DNA of 64,000 nt from an uncultured Bacteroidales bacterium (GTDB lineage Bacteria > Bacteroidota > Bacteroidia > Bacteroidales > Bacteroidaceae): assembly GCA_902778625.1 (NCBI GenBank), contig CACYYM010000005.1, positions 62,001-126,000 of the forward strand. The letters run 5' to 3'. The position numbers and the translations under genes were made by a program. How positions within the stretch are numbered: the first letter of the stretch is position 1; the number at the start of each line of letters is the position of its first letter. The notes below the pieces were generated by a model. The model saw only the letters and a list, made by a program, of their open reading frames with translations. It did not search any database and was not told where the DNA came from. Positions 18,072 to 27,600 of the stretch are shown one piece after another.

Positions 18072-21000
18072 TTATTTTATCTTGAAGAACATAGCATATA
18101 GAATGGGAATAAAGATGAGCGTGATAAGCGTCCCGACAAACAAGCCGCCCATGATGGTGACGGCAAGGCTGCCGAACATGGCGTCGGGAATGAGAGGTAT
18201 CATGCCGAGAATCGTAGTGAGCGAAGCCATCATGACGGGGCGCAAACGGCTCTTAGAGCTTTTGACCAACGCGTCGCGTGGCTCAACGCCTTCGCTTATC
18301 TGCAAATTGATTTCGTCCATGAGCACGATGCCGTTCTTAATCATCATGCCTATAAGACCGAGCACGCCAACGATGGCAACGAAGCCAAAGGGCTTGCCCG
18401 TTATCAGCACGGCTGGTATCACACCCGCAAAGATGAGCGGAATGCAGCAGAAGATGATGGCAGGCTTCTTGTAGTCCTTAAAGAGCATGATGAGTATCAT
18501 GATGATAAGGATGATAGCAAGGGGGAAGCCATTGAAGAGATACTTCATCGAGCGGTCGCTCGCCATCTTCTCGCCTTGCCATGAGAGGGAGTAACCCGCG
18601 GGCAGGTTAATCTTCTCAATCTGCTGCTCTATCGAGGCGCGAGCAGCTTCAGTGCCTACTCCCGGACAAGGCGAGCACTGCACGCGCTGTTGGCGCTGGC
18701 CGTTGTAGCGCATCACGACGGGCTCTTCCCACTTCAGCTCGACAGCCTTCGCCACCTGCTTGAGCGGCGTGGTCTGCGTGAGCATCTCGATGAGGTTGTC
18801 TTTGTCGATGGCTCCCGAGAATAACTTCTGCAAGGTGGAACGGTTGAGCAGGTTGTTGAAGTTGGGCATGATGCCGAACACCGGCACGTTGTCGATGCGA
18901 TCCAAGTCGTTGCCCAGTGCGTCGGTACACTTCAGCACGATGCCTTCGTTGTGTATGCCGTCGTAGAACGTGGCGATGGGAATGCCGCTGGTGTAAGCAA
19001 GAATGGATGTCGCCACATCGCGGCGGCTGAGGCCTGTCGTGCGTGCAGACGGCTGGTCATAGTTGACGGAAAGCACCGGCACTTGCGGCTCCCAGTCAGA
19101 CGTGGGCAGATAGACCTTGTCCGATGCAGCGATAACAGCCATTGCCGAGTCTGCAAGTCTGTGCAGCACCGAAGGGTCGGGACCGCTGAAGCATACTTCG
19201 ATGGGGTATTTCTTGAACATCAGGTTGTAGCGCTTCAACTTGATGTAGGCATCCGGATAGCGCTTGCTCAGCTCCTCCTGAATGTCGTTGATGTTCTCTA
19301 CCAATGCCTTGGGGCTTTCGAAGTCGATGATGAGCTCGCCGTACGAGAGCGAGGGCGTGGCAATGCTTCGCACGAGATTGTAGCGGCTGGGCGTGCCACC
19401 GATGGATGTCGTGATGTGCGTCACCTCCTTCCGCGTCTTTAGGTATTCGTTTATCTCTGCCAGATCCTGCGCCACCTGCGTGTGGTTGGTGCCTTCGGGC
19501 AACTTGTACTCCATGTAGAGTTGGTCGTATTCCATATCGGGGAAGAAGGCTTGGTTCAGGAACCTGTAGCTCCATACGCTGAGCAGCACCAGAGCAACTG
19601 CCATTCCTATCATGACGATGCGGAAGCGAAGCCCGAAGTTCATTATCTTCTCGAGCACGGTATAGCTCCAACCCTTGTAAGGTTCGTCGTTGCCGCTGTC
19701 GCCATTGCCGTTGTCGCTCTTCTTCGGTGCCTTAAGCATACGGTCGGCCATGACAGGGACGTGTACGAGGGCAAGAATCCAGGACAGCATGAGCGACACC
19801 GCAATGACGATGAAGAGGTCGCGCACATAGACGCCTGCTGTGTCGGGGCTGAGGAAGATTGGCCAGAAGGCAAGGATGGCGATGAGTGTGGCGCCGAGCA
19901 AAGGCATCGCGGTGCGTCGCCCGATGGCGGTCAGTGCTTCTTCTCGTGGCTTTCCTTGCTTCAGGTCAACAAGTATACCGTCGACGATAACGATGGCGTT
20001 ATCGACAAGCATACCCATCGCAAGGATGAAGGCTGCAAGGCTTACGCGCTGAAGCGTCCCATCGAAACCATTGAGAACAAGCAATGAGCCTAATACAATT
20101 GTAAGAAGGCTGAGGCCGATGATGAGACCGGACTTGAAGCCCATCGTGAAGATGAGCACGACGACGACGATCAGCACTGACTCGAGGAGATTGACGAGGA
20201 ACGTATTGAGGGCTGTTTCGACGCGTTCCGGCTGATTGAAGACTTTCTCGAACTTTACGCCCAAAGGCATTGTCTTGCTTAGCTCGTTGATAGTCTTTTT
20301 CACCTGCTTGCCAACCTTTATGATGTCCTTGTCTGCCACGCCGGCAATCGAGATGCCGAGTGCACGTTGCCCATCGCGTTTCATTTCGTTGCGCGTCGGG
20401 TCGGCATAGCCTTTATAGACCTTTGCTACGTCGCTGATACGCAGTTGTTCGTCGTCATGTCCTTGGATAATCATGTTGGCGATGTCTTCGACTTGCTTGA
20501 AGCGGTCGTCGACGGTAACGCGGACACGGTGCGTTCCGTTGTCGTAGTAGCCAGAGTAGGTTGTGCTGTTTTGGTTGTTGAGCGTTTGGATGACTTCAAT
20601 CGGCATCACTCCAAGGTTAGCCATCTTGTCCTGACGCATCTCGATGTAAATGCATTCCTGCCTTTGTCCGTATATTTCGACTCTTGATACGCCTTCGATG
20701 TCGGCCACATTGCGTTTTACGAGTTCTGCGTAGTCGGACATCTCTTGGTCCGTGAGGCCGTCGGCAGTGAGGGCGTAGAACATGCCATACACGTCACCGA
20801 AGTCATCGCGTACTTGTGGTGTTGACGCTGTGCTCGGGAGCGACGATGCAGCATTGCTTACTTTGCGACGCAGTATGTCCCAAAGTTGCTCCACGTCTGC
20901 GTCCTTCACTGTTGTCTCCAGCTCAACGGTGATGAGGCTGAGGTCATTCATCGACTGGCTCTGTACGTTGTCGATGCCAGACATCTCGCGGATGGCTTTT

Positions 21001-21209
21001 TCGAGCTTGTCGGTCACCTCGAGTTCCACCTCGTGGGCAGACGCTCCGGGATAGACGGTGATGACCATCGCCTGCTTTACCTTGATGGCGGGGTCTTCAA
21101 GCTTTGGCATGATGCTGTAACTGACGATGCCTCCCACCACCAGTATTGCGACGAAGAAAGAGACGAGTTTGCGGTTGCTCAGTCCCCAGCGGGAAAAGTC
21201 AAGTTCCAT
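18072..21209 (-). CDS. RND-family (HAE1/AcrB-like) efflux pump
   Basis: 1045 residues, standard for AcrB-type proton-driven pumps with 12 membrane helices. Visible features: N-terminal helix FFVAILVVGGIVSYSIMP, periplasmic porter start DPAIKVKQAMVITVYPGASA, the TM4 region GMLVDNAIVIVDGI, which carries the proton-relay acidic residue next to an Asn rather than the classical Asp-Asp, and a second half ending in FVGTLITLIFIPILYAMFF. It lies between the adaptor (1 nt upstream) and TolC (2 nt downstream). No regulator gene is adjacent. The substrate (drug, bile salt or metabolite) is unknown. Confidence 0.95.
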   Translation of the reverse strand: MELDFSRWGLSNRKLVSFFVAILVVGGIVSYSIMPKLEDPAIKVKQAMVITVYPGASAHEVELEVTDKLEKAIREMSGIDNVQSQSMNDLSLITVELETTVKDADVEQLWDILRRKVSNAASSLPSTASTPQVRDDFGDVYGMFYALTADGLTDQEMSDYAELVKRNVADIEGVSRVEIYGQRQECIYIEMRQDKMANLGVMPIEVIQTLNNQNSTTYSGYYDNGTHRVRVTVDDRFKQVEDIANMIIQGHDDEQLRISDVAKVYKGYADPTRNEMKRDGQRALGISIAGVADKDIIKVGKQVKKTINELSKTMPLGVKFEKVFNQPERVETALNTFLVNLLESVLIVVVVLIFTMGFKSGLIIGLSLLTIVLGSLLVLNGFDGTLQRVSLAAFILAMGMLVDNAIVIVDGILVDLKQGKPREEALTAIGRRTAMPLLGATLIAILAFWPIFLSPDTAGVYVRDLFIVIAVSLMLSWILALVHVPVMADRMLKAPKKSDNGNGDSGNDEPYKGWSYTVLEKIMNFGLRFRIVMIGMAVALVLLSVWSYRFLNQAFFPDMEYDQLYMEYKLPEGTNHTQVAQDLAEINEYLKTRKEVTHITTSIGGTPSRYNLVRSIATPSLSYGELIIDFESPKALVENINDIQEELSKRYPDAYIKLKRYNLMFKKYPIEVCFSGPDPSVLHRLADSAMAVIAASDKVYLPTSDWEPQVPVLSVNYDQPSARTTGLSRRDVATSILAYTSGIPIATFYDGIHNEGIVLKCTDALGNDLDRIDNVPVFGIMPNFNNLLNRSTLQKLFSGAIDKDNLIEMLTQTTPLKQVAKAVELKWEEPVVMRYNGQRQQRVQCSPCPGVGTEAARASIEQQIEKINLPAGYSLSWQGEKMASDRSMKYLFNGFPLAIILIIMILIMLFKDYKKPAIIFCCIPLIFAGVIPAVLITGKPFGFVAIVGVLGLIGMMIKNGIVLMDEINLQISEGVEPRDALVKSSKSRLRPVMMASLTTILGMIPLIPDAMFGSLAVTIMGGLFVGTLITLIFIPILYAMFFKIK

Positions 21210-21210
21210 A

Positions 21211-22296
21211 TTATAAGAGTCCTCCTACGTTTGCTTTAGACGTCGTCTCCATTTCTTTCACTTTTTGTCCGTCGCTGAGGTAGCGTACGCCAGCACAGAC
21301 CACCGTTTCCTTTGGCTTCAAGCCCTCCAGCACCTGTATGTTGCCGTCCAAGTCGATGCGGCCAACTTCAACCACGCGACGCTTGACGGTGCCGGTGCTT
21401 TTGTCGAGCACGAAGACAGCCGTTTGCTCGTTTCTTCTGTCGATGGCGGTAGTGGGAACAGTGACGCCGTCCACTTCGTTTGGCGCGTTGTACGTGGCAT
21501 ACACCATTGTGGACATGCCTGGTGTTATCTTGTTGTGGTCGTAGTCGCCTTTGATGCGGAGTCGTGCTGCATAGAGCTGTGTTGCGTTTGCTTCTTTGCT
21601 GACGCGTACTATTTCGAGCGGGTAAACGATGCCGGGTGTGACGTCGAAGGAGCATGTGGCGCTGAGCAGGTCGCTCTGGCGTGCGTGGTCGGCCGCAGGC
21701 ACGAAGACTTCGATCTCCACGTCGCCGGCATTGAACATCGAGACGACAGGCATTCCGGCACTTACCGTCTCGCCCGATTCGTGCATCTTGGCTTGAATGT
21801 AGCCGCTGATGGGCGCGTAGAGTCGTGTGTCGGCGAGCTGGTTCTTGTGGTGTGCCAACTTCTCCGTGATTTGCTGCAGGCCGTAGCGTGCACGGTCGTA
21901 GTTCGAGGCAGTTGTGCCGTTCTCTTCATAGAGCGCGATGACTCTTTCGGCATCTGCTTTGATTTGCTCGTACTCTGCCTGTGTTGCAGAGAGCTGGACT
22001 TTGTAGTCGCGTGGATCCATTTGCGCGATGAGCTGGCCTTTGCGGACAAACTGCCCTTCCTTTACATAAATGCGTTGGATGGGTCCGCTCACGCGAAAGG
22101 CGACGTTGACCTCTTCCGAGCTTTTCGTCCTGCCCGGATAGTTCAGTTCTGCTGCATCGCTTATGCGCTCTGCCTGCGCAGTTTTGACATACTGAATCTC
22201 TTCTTCCGTTACTTTCTGGGATTTGCCACACGAGGCGAGCAGCAGGCATTGGATAGTCAACGCCGCCAGCATAGTCCCTGGAAACCGTTTCTTCAT
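21211..22296 (-). CDS. RND efflux periplasmic adaptor lipoprotein
   Basis: 361 residues with lipobox LLASC (Cys23). It has a membrane-fusion-protein layout: lipoyl halves around 60-95 (VSGPIQRIYVKEGQFVRKGQ) and about 155-190 (LYAPISGYI.AKMHESGETV), a coiled-coil hairpin between them, then beta-barrel and membrane-proximal domains. It bridges the RND pump and TolC. The gene starts only 31 nt after guaA, with no terminator visible between, so read-through from the guaA promoter is likely. Confidence 0.93.
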   Translation of the reverse strand: MKKRFPGTMLAALTIQCLLLASCGKSQKVTEEEIQYVKTAQAERISDAAELNYPGRTKSSEEVNVAFRVSGPIQRIYVKEGQFVRKGQLIAQMDPRDYKVQLSATQAEYEQIKADAERVIALYEENGTTASNYDRARYGLQQITEKLAHHKNQLADTRLYAPISGYIQAKMHESGETVSAGMPVVSMFNAGDVEIEVFVPAADHARQSDLLSATCSFDVTPGIVYPLEIVRVSKEANATQLYAARLRIKGDYDHNKITPGMSTMVYATYNAPNEVDGVTVPTTAIDRRNEQTAVFVLDKSTGTVKRRVVEVGRIDLDGNIQVLEGLKPKETVVCAGVRYLSDGQKVKEMETTSKANVGGLL

Positions 22297-22327
22297 AATA
22301 GATATAACGTTTGGGGTTGATAGTGAT

Positions 22328-23857
22328 TTATTCCCACTCTATGGTCGAGGGCGGCTTCGACGAGATGTCGTAGCAAACGCGGTTGACGCCTTTAACTTTG
22401 TTGATGATGTCGTTCGACACCTTCGCCATGAAGTCGTAGGGCAGGTGAGCCCAGTCGGCAGTCATTGCGTCGGTGCTGGTCACGGCTCGCAGTGCGACGG
22501 GATTTTCGTAGGTGCGTTCGTCGCCCATCACGCCGACACTTCTGACGTCGGAGAGCAGGATGGCTCCAGCTTGCCAGATCTGGTTGTAAAGTCCCCAGTC
22601 GCGGAGTCCTTGGATGAAGATGTCGTCGGCTTCCTGCAGGATGCGAACCTTTTCGGGCGTGATGGCGCCGAGGATGCGGACGGCGAGCCCGGGCCCCGGG
22701 AACGGATGGCGGCCGATGAGATGCTCGGGAATGCCGAGCTGACGGCCCACGCGCCGCACTTCGTCCTTGAAGAGCCACTTCAGCGGTTCGCACAGCGAGA
22801 GGTGCATCTCCTCGGGCAGTCCGCCAACGTTATGATGGCTCTTGATGACCTTTCCCGTGATGTTGAGGCTCTCGATGCGGTCGGGATAGATGGTTCCCTG
22901 AGCGAGCCATTTCGCGTCGGTTATCTTTTTTGCTTCGGCGTTGAAGACTTCGATGAAGTCTCTGCCGATAATCTTGCGCTTCTGTTCGGGCTCCGTGACG
23001 CCTTCCAGGTCGGCGAAGAAACGTGCGCTGGCATCTACGCCGATGACATTCAGGCCAAGGCATTCATAGTCCTTCATCACGTTCTGGAACTCGTTTTTGC
23101 GCAGCATGCCGTGGTCCACGAAGATGCACGTCAGGCGGTGGCCGATGGCTCGGTTGAGCAGTACGGCTGCCACGCTACTGTCCACGCCTCCCGAGAGTCC
23201 GAGGATGACGCGGTCGTCGCCTATCTGTGCCTTCAGTTCGGCAACGGTTGTCTCGACGAAATTCGCTGCAGACCAGTCTTGACGGCTGCCGCAGATGTCA
23301 ACCACAAAGTTTTTCAGCAACTGCGTTCCCTGCAAGGTGTGGAACACTTCCGGGTGGAACTGCACGCCCCAGATGTCTTCGCTGTCGGTGGCATACGCGG
23401 CGAACTTCACCTTTTCTGTGCTCGCGATGGCGTGGAAGCCTTCGGGTAGCGCTGTAATCGTATCTCCGTGACTCATCCAGACCTGGCTGTTCTCGTCGAA
23501 GCCTTTGAAGAGTGGGTCGTTGAAATTGATGGTAGAGAGGTTTGCCCGGCCGTACTCGCGGCTTCCTGCGGGCTCCACTTTTCCGCCGAGCGTGTGGCTT
23601 ATGAACTGTGCTCCGTAGCAGATGCCTAGGATGGGCATACGTCCGCGGAACTGACTCAGGTCAACGCGGAAGGCTTCGGGGTCATAGACGCTGTAGGGGC
23701 TGCCAGCCAAGATGACGCCGATTACGTCGGGGTCAGCGACAGGGAACTTGTTGTAGGGCAGTATCTCGCAGAAGGTATCGAGCTCGCGCAAGCGGCGTGC
23801 AATAAGCTGTGTCGTTTGCGAGCCGAAGTCCAGAATGATAATTTTCTGTTGCTGCAT
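22328..23857 (-). CDS. guaA: GMP synthase (glutamine-hydrolysing)
   Basis: 509 residues from [14 protein letters not shown]; an upstream in-frame ATG would add 12 unconserved residues. GuaA makes GMP from XMP, glutamine and ATP. The class I glutamine amidotransferase half has the nucleophile in GICYGAQF (Cys80). The ATP pyrophosphatase half has the P-loop [11 protein letters not shown]. The chain ends with the conserved KPPSTIEWE dimerisation tail. All key parts are intact. The efflux genes follow on the same strand. Confidence 0.97.
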   Translation of the reverse strand: MQQQKIIILDFGSQTTQLIARRLRELDTFCEILPYNKFPVADPDVIGVILAGSPYSVYDPEAFRVDLSQFRGRMPILGICYGAQFISHTLGGKVEPAGSREYGRANLSTINFNDPLFKGFDENSQVWMSHGDTITALPEGFHAIASTEKVKFAAYATDSEDIWGVQFHPEVFHTLQGTQLLKNFVVDICGSRQDWSAANFVETTVAELKAQIGDDRVILGLSGGVDSSVAAVLLNRAIGHRLTCIFVDHGMLRKNEFQNVMKDYECLGLNVIGVDASARFFADLEGVTEPEQKRKIIGRDFIEVFNAEAKKITDAKWLAQGTIYPDRIESLNITGKVIKSHHNVGGLPEEMHLSLCEPLKWLFKDEVRRVGRQLGIPEHLIGRHPFPGPGLAVRILGAITPEKVRILQEADDIFIQGLRDWGLYNQIWQAGAILLSDVRSVGVMGDERTYENPVALRAVTSTDAMTADWAHLPYDFMAKVSNDIINKVKGVNRVCYDISSKPPSTIEWE

Positions 23858-23890
23858 CGTTCTAAAAGGATACATTGATGAATTCGCGTG

Positions 23891-23898
23891 CAAAGGTA
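23891..23898 (-). promoter_or_regulatory. -7 element upstream of guaA
   Basis: TACCTTTG on the minus strand, 34 nt before the guaA start. The -33 box is not clear at the right distance. Confidence 0.6.
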
Positions 23899-24189
23899 CG
23901 AAAAAAACTTCAAATCACATAATTTGTGGTTCAGAGTTTTTGCTTTTCGTGAGCAAAAAGGCCAAATGAGGGGCTTGTCAATATGTCAGCGAAATTGCGT
24001 TTTTGCTTACACTCGTATTTTAGACAAAAGGCTCAGAATCGCTCGAAATGCCCTCGGACGATGTTTTGGCCATTTTCCTGGAAAAGCGCGCTTAAAACGA
24101 GCGAATTTCGTAACAGCCTGATTTACAGCGAGCAATTTTCGACCATGAACATCTGACTGTGGAGTGCAAACTGGAGTTTTGCAAAGTGT

Positions 24190-24335
24190 ACTTATCAAAA
24201 TTGCCCATTTCATCGCAAAATTGCACATTTTTTTGCATGCGAAGTCTCCCAATTTCCGCAGGCGGAAAATCAAACGCCGCACGCGGAAATTGTAATCGTC
24301 GCATGCGGCGTTTGAAATCCGCGCCTGCGAAGTTG
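24190..24335. repeat. 22-nt array (array B), partly degenerate
   Basis: Cores at 24256 (CCGCAGGCGG), 24277 (CCGCACGCGG), 24299 (TCGCATGCGG) and about 24320 (CGCGCCTGCG) step by 21-22 nt. Weaker copies may extend upstream through TGCATGCGAA (24234) and the repeated AAAATTGC words at 24190-24225. Unlike most arrays it lies between two divergent genes, guaA and the beta-helix protein. The gene-free stretch 23858-24601 otherwise holds promoters only. Open frames in it lack any protein-like pattern. Confidence 0.75.
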
Positions 24336-24508
24336 CCAATTTCAGGGTTTTGAGAGCCCTTTTTCGACACTTTGCGGAGTGTGCAAAAACATCGAAAAGA
24401 AAGCAGAAAGGCGGTTTTGGTTTGCAATCTGTCAAATTGCATAACACCTCCTCCCTGCGCTGAAGTATGTTTTTTTTTCTCTTTAAGAGAATTTTTTTCA
24501 ACATAGCG

Positions 24509-24539
24509 TTTCCATTTTCAATAAAAAAATGTATTTTTG
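24509..24539 (+). promoter_or_regulatory. Promoter of the beta-helix surface protein
   Basis: TTTC (24509-24512), 19 nt, then TATTTTTG (24532-24539), followed by a 62-nt leader to the ATG at 24602. Fits the Bacteroidetes consensus apart from the last base of the -33 box. Confidence 0.65.
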
Positions 24540-24601
24540 CAGTACATAAAACTAATGAAAAAGCGAAACAAAAACTCCTAACTAACTATTCAGATTTTAC
24601 T

Positions 24602-27600
24602 ATGAAAAAAGGATTACTTTCGAAGCTCCTGCTCGCGCTGATATGCCTTGCAGGAGGAAGTATGACAGCGTTGGCGCAGACGCCAGAGCCTTCTGCAAAG
24701 TGGACCTTCGACGACACTGCTGACCTGATGGCTGTCCAAACGGGAGCTTTCCAAATGACTCCCATCAGCGTGCCCATCAGCGGCGGCGGTGTTGTGGCTA
24801 GCACTCTTGGCGGTGTAGGCATTTCCTCAGTTTCTGGACCGAGCGACGACAGCAAGGCCATCTATGTGCCTCAGGGCGCTGGCCTGAAGATAGCGCGTCC
24901 TGAAGGCTCGGAGGCTACGCAGTCCTACACACTTATGATGGACATCATGTTGCCCGACGCTACGAACTGGAATTCTTTGCTCCAGACGGAAGAAGCCAAC
25001 ACCACCGATGGTGACCTCTTCACCCATAACAGTCAGATTGGCATCGCCTCCATAGGCGGCTACTTCGGCAACATTAAGGCAAACAAGTGGTATCGCATTG
25101 TGCTCTCTTACAGGAACGGCAAGAACATCCTCTACGTGGACGGCGAGAAGCTCGTTGAAGCCAATCCCGACAACAGCGACCGCTTCAAGATTCAGCCCTT
25201 CGGACTCTATCTTTTCTGCGACGAGAGCAACGATATGACCGATAACTACGTGGCTGAAGTGGCATTCTGGGACACACCGCTCACCGATGAGCAGGTTGCC
25301 GAGCTCGGTCAGGCTGCTCCTCCCGTGGAGAGCGAACTCGTTGAAATCGCTTCAGCTGATGACTTCCACGCCTTCGCACAGCTCGTCGAGAGCGGTGCTG
25401 CAGTGGACGGTGTGCTGACCGCCGACATCGACCTTAGCACAAGCGACTATCCCGACCAGATGATTGGCACGGACGCCTTCCCGTTCATGGGCAAGTTCGA
25501 CGGTCAGGGACACACCATTATCTACCACTACGAGAACATAACTGCTAAGTGGCGTGGCCTCTTCCGCGCTATCGACGGCGCAACGATCAGCAATCTCCGC
25601 GTCGAGGGCAGCGCCGTTTCGACCAACATTCACTATGGTGCACTCATCGGCGTGGCTTACGGCAAAGTCCTCGTCGAGAATGTTGTGACGAATGTTGATA
25701 TCACTGGTATGTCCTCAACAGGTGTACAGGGCGACGCAGGTATGTTGGGCGCCAACTATGCCGACATCACCTTCAACAATTGCGCTGTGCTCGGTCCCTT
25801 GGGCTATCCGGGCAGTTCCATGTACAGCCCCTACTCGGGATGGTCAAACGGCAGCAGCCATACGACGCTCAATAACTGCTACGCAGCATGCGAGTTCAAG
25901 GAAGGTACAGGCATCGACGGCAACAGTGCCACACTCTCCCATGCCGGAGGCCCCTGCGAGTTCAACAACTGCTACTATCTCAACTACATCCATAAGGCAC
26001 AGGGCACGCAGATAACCGAAGAGCAGATTGCCAGCGGTGCGCTTTGCTACAAGCTCAATGGCGACCAGGCAAACATTGTTTGGACGCAGGACCTCAGCGT
26101 TGACGGTTTCCCAATGCCCGACCCGAACGGCCCGCGCGTTTACGGCTCCGGCACCCTGCGCTGCGACGGTGAAGAGCTTGAAGACAATCCTCTTACGTAC
26201 AGCAACACAGAAAGCTATCCCGTCATTCCCGACCATCAGTTCGGCATGGACGGCATCTGCACAGTCTGCGGCATGACCGACCCGAACGCAGTAAGCCAGG
26301 ACGCTGAAGGCTACTATCTTATCGGCAATCCCGAGCAGATGTACTGGCTCTACCTGAAGATTCAGGAAAGCACAGCAGAGCTGAAAGTTCGCCTCACCGA
26401 CGATATCGACATGGCAAGCAGTGACTTCCCAGACCTCATGCTCGGTACGGAAACCAGACCGTTCACTGGCATCTTCGACGGCGGACACTACACCATTAAC
26501 TACAACTATGAGCTTGTCGCCGACAAGTGGCGCGGCCTTTTTGCCTTCGCCAAGAACGCTACAATTAAGAACCTCTACGTAGAAGGTAGCGCATACGTGA
26601 CGTACATCCACTACGGCGCTCTCATCGGAAAAGGCGACGGCACAATACTGGTGGAGAACGTTGTCACAAATGTTGACATCACCGGCGCAAGAGAGGATGT
26701 AACGGGCGACGCAGGCATGATTGGTGCCAACGATGCTTACATTACATTCAACAATTGTGCAACCCTTGGCAAGATGGGTTATCCCGGCAGCTCGATGTAT
26801 AGCCCCTTCTCCGGTTGGTCGAATGGCAGCTCTACCACGACGCTGAACAACTGCTTCACCATCTGTGAGTTCACAGAGGGAACCATCATCGATGGCAACA
26901 GCGGCACCATGACACACGGCGGCGGCACGAACACATTCAACAACTGCTATTACCTCAACTTCATCAATAAGATTCAGGGCACGCAGATAACGGAAGAAGA
27001 ACTGGCAAGCGGCGAACTCTGCTTCAAACTTAACGGCGACCAAAGCAACATCGCTTGGTATCAGACCCTCGGCGAGGACGACCTGCCTGTGCCCGACGAC
27101 AGCCACCTCAGAGTATATGGCGCAGGAAGCATCTTCATGAACGTCACTGACGAAGCAAGCTTCAAGGAATTCGTTGCTGCCGTTATCGACGATGAGACAG
27201 AGCGTCTCGAAGGAATGAAGGTTCAGAAGAGCCTCGTGGATTCTTATCTCGAAGAACTCGAAGGCCTGAAGGAGGCAGCCGACATCGACGCCTTCATCGC
27301 CGGCTACAATGAGCTCGAAGGACAGCGTCAAGTCATCCAGAGCTGTGCCGACGCCTATGCCGCATATATTGCTAAGGTTGAAGAGACAAAGGCTTACCTC
27401 GAAGCTAATCCCGAGCTGAACAACGAGAAAGTTGACTTCCTGAAGTCTTACCTTGAAGAACTCGAAGAACCGGGTAGTGACTATCTCTACGGCTCAGCTG
27501 TCTATATCCTTGACAACTGCCTGCTCAGCGAAGAGGAAATCATCGCCGAGACAGCACGCATCGACGAGATGCTGACAGAGGCCATCACTTATACCCCGGC

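Noticed and set aside
24007..24504. Minus-strand frame of 165 codons upstream of the beta-helix gene
   Set aside because: It runs through array B and the promoter; the product is a Cys/Arg/Lys-rich mixture with no protein-like pattern.
25844..27331. Long antisense frame opposite the beta-helix gene
   Set aside because: It mirrors the codon bias of the plus-strand gene, repeats where that gene repeats and has no start context.
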